Origin: G965216695 sp965216695
GTDB lineage: Bacteria > Pseudomonadota > Gammaproteobacteria > Pseudomonadales > Azotimanducaceae
Reading direction: 5' to 3'
Assembly (NCBI GenBank): GCA_965216695.1
Contig: OZ244212.1
Span: forward strand, 248,001-312,000
Length of the DNA: 64,000 nucleotides
Below, in pieces: positions 63,038 to 64,000 of the stretch. Each line of letters begins with the position of its first letter. The first letter of the stretch is position 1. The position numbers and the translations under genes are program-made. The notes below the pieces were generated by a model. It did not search any database and was not told the DNA's origin. It was given only the letters and a program-made list of their open reading frames with translations.

Positions 63038-64000
63038 ATGGAACCGTCGTCGGACGAAGATCGCGAACTGACCGGGCGTTCACGATTTGTCAGCAACGTG
63101 GTGACGAGCTGGATCAGCCAGGTATTGTTGATCATAGCGGGATTCTTCCTGCCGAGATTCATTGATCAGCACCTCGGCCAGGTACTCCTCGGTATCTGGG
63201 ATCTCGCATGGTCGATCACGAGCTACATCAGTCTGTCCAACCTGGGCATCGGCGCTGCGCTGAACCGCTATGTCGCCAAACATCGCGCCAACAATGACCC
63301 TCAGGCACTTACCATGTCTGTCAGTACCACCGCTCTGCTGCAATTCGCGATCGCGGCTGCCGTCGCGGCAATTGCAATCGGCGCATCGATGGCACTTCCG
63401 AAAATCTACGAGGGCGCGTTGCACGGTCACACGATTCAGGCCCAGCAGGTCGTCCTCTTTCTGGGTCTGTCAGTCGCATTCCAGCTCTTGTTCGACACGT
63501 CACGCGGAGTGCTTACCGGATGTCATCACTGGGGTGCGTTCAATACGATCAATTCGGGCACGCAGATCCTCGGCACGCTTGCGATGATTCTGATCCTGGT
63601 CTGGGGTGGGACGCTGCGCGATATCGCAATAGCGTACGCCGTTATGATTCTGATCCAGGGTGTCATTCGCAGCATCGTGGCCCGGCGTATCTGTCCGGAT
63701 GCACGGGTCTTGCCTAGCCGCTTCTCGCGGCCGTTCGCGCGCGAGATCATCGGGTACGGCATCCGGTCGATCGCAATCAACGTACCCTTCATTCTCACCG
63801 TCCAGGGCGTCTACGTGATCGTCGCGAGTGTTCTGGGCCCCGCGGCGCTTGCGATTCTGGCGCGCCCGATCGCGTTGATCCGTTACATAGAAACCTTCAT
63901 CTCCCGCTTCACATTCGTGCTGACTCCCATGGCCGAGTCCGTTCTTGCGATTGAAGGTAAGGAGCGGTTGCAGAGTTTCGCCAAACAATCAGGCCGCTAC
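63038..64000 (+). CDS. Polysaccharide flippase (Wzx/MATE-like; 3' end outside window)
   Basis: The frame is open from ATG 63038 to the window end, covering 321 residues. Several membrane helices are visible: WISQVLLIIAGFFLPRF, LLQFAIAAAVAAIAIGASMAL, VVLFLGLSVAFQLLF, TLAMILILVWGG and VPFILTVQGVYVIVASVLG. The pattern, with LGQVLLGIWDLAWSITSYISLSNLGIGAALNRYVAKH after helix 1, is that of oligosaccharide-lipid flippases, which carry lipid-linked repeat units to the periplasm. It is coupled to the sulfotransferase and anchors the locus as glycan export. Its remaining C-terminal half lies beyond 64 kb. Confidence 0.88.
   Translation, partial: MEPSSDEDRELTGRSRFVSNVVTSWISQVLLIIAGFFLPRFIDQHLGQVLLGIWDLAWSITSYISLSNLGIGAALNRYVAKHRANNDPQALTMSVSTTALLQFAIAAAVAAIAIGASMALPKIYEGALHGHTIQAQQVVLFLGLSVAFQLLFDTSRGVLTGCHHWGAFNTINSGTQILGTLAMILILVWGGTLRDIAIAYAVMILIQGVIRSIVARRICPDARVLPSRFSRPFAREIIGYGIRSIAINVPFILTVQGVYVIVASVLGPAALAILARPIALIRYIETFISRFTFVLTPMAESVLAIEGKERLQSFAKQSGRY

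Noticed and set aside
1..64000. tRNA, rRNA, insertion sequences, phage genes or CRISPR arrays
   Set aside because: Scanned by eye for T-arm-like strings, transposase motifs and direct-repeat arrays; nothing held up. A covariance-model search would be decisive for RNA genes.

Overview
The window reads as chromosomal DNA of a GC-rich gammaproteobacterium, probably marine or sediment-living. This is inference from gene content: oxygen-dependent HemF, a large TonB-dependent receptor of the type common in marine degraders, a PEP-CTERM protein with a PEP-CTERM-locus-type Wzz, and a two-component pair resembling the proteobacterial dedicated sortase regulators. Genes are dense, often overlap by 1-40 bp, and use many GTG/TTG starts. 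I see no tRNA, rRNA, insertion sequence, phage or CRISPR array. Both window edges cut genes: a FAN1-like nuclease on the left and a polysaccharide flippase on the right.

Region 1 (1-11.2 kb): a VRR-NUC nuclease and an XPD/DinG-type iron-sulfur helicase (overlapping repair pair), pyruvate kinase, a TauE/SafE exporter, then a signalling set of an exported nine-repeat MORN protein, a membrane Ser/Thr kinase and a tail-anchored triple-FHA protein, followed by a metallo-beta-lactamase-fold hydrolase. Region 2 (11.2-31 kb): a response regulator and histidine kinase, NAD salvage (PnuC with a NadR-like kinase), an APH-type kinase, an AraC regulator, a ferritin-like di-iron protein, a HAF-repeat secreted protein, a CoxE-type VWA protein, a sirtuin, a DsbA/HCCA isomerase, a CPT-like kinase, a phosphopantetheinyl transferase, NupC, ExbD, a BON lipoprotein, hemF, a PEP-CTERM protein, an MFS transporter and an acyl-CoA dehydrogenase. 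Between the BON gene and hemF lies an AT-rich gap with DnaA-box matches.

Region 3 (31-38.5 kb): Wzz-type chain-length determinant, TonB-dependent receptor with a clear terminator, amidohydrolase, and an AT-richer Asp-box propeller gene. Region 4 (38.5-51.6 kb, minus strand) is the most distinctive part: WecG-type glycosyltransferase, alpha/beta hydrolase, PKS, second alpha/beta hydrolase, NRPS. The last three are tightly coupled (2-bp gap, then ATGA overlap). The PKS has the order KS-AT-KR-DH-relict adenylation C-subdomain-ACP. The NRPS has a formyltransferase-like domain, a degraded condensation-like segment, and an adenylation domain split by a luciferase-like monooxygenase, then a PCP. There is no thioesterase domain.

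Region 5 (51.9-64 kb) holds exopolysaccharide functions diverging from that operon: transglutaminase-like protein, GT4, parallel beta-helix protein, heparinase II/III protein, methyltransferase-like protein, dehydrogenase/Gfo-Idh-MocA fusion, polysaccharide deacetylase, sulfotransferase and flippase. My leading inference is that regions 4 and 5, with Wzz and the PEP-CTERM protein, form an envelope/exopolysaccharide system in which a PKS-NRPS product is made alongside, or attached to, a surface glycan. The phosphopantetheinyl transferase at 23.4-24.1 kb could activate its carrier domains. An exosortase gene is not in the window and may lie beyond 64 kb.
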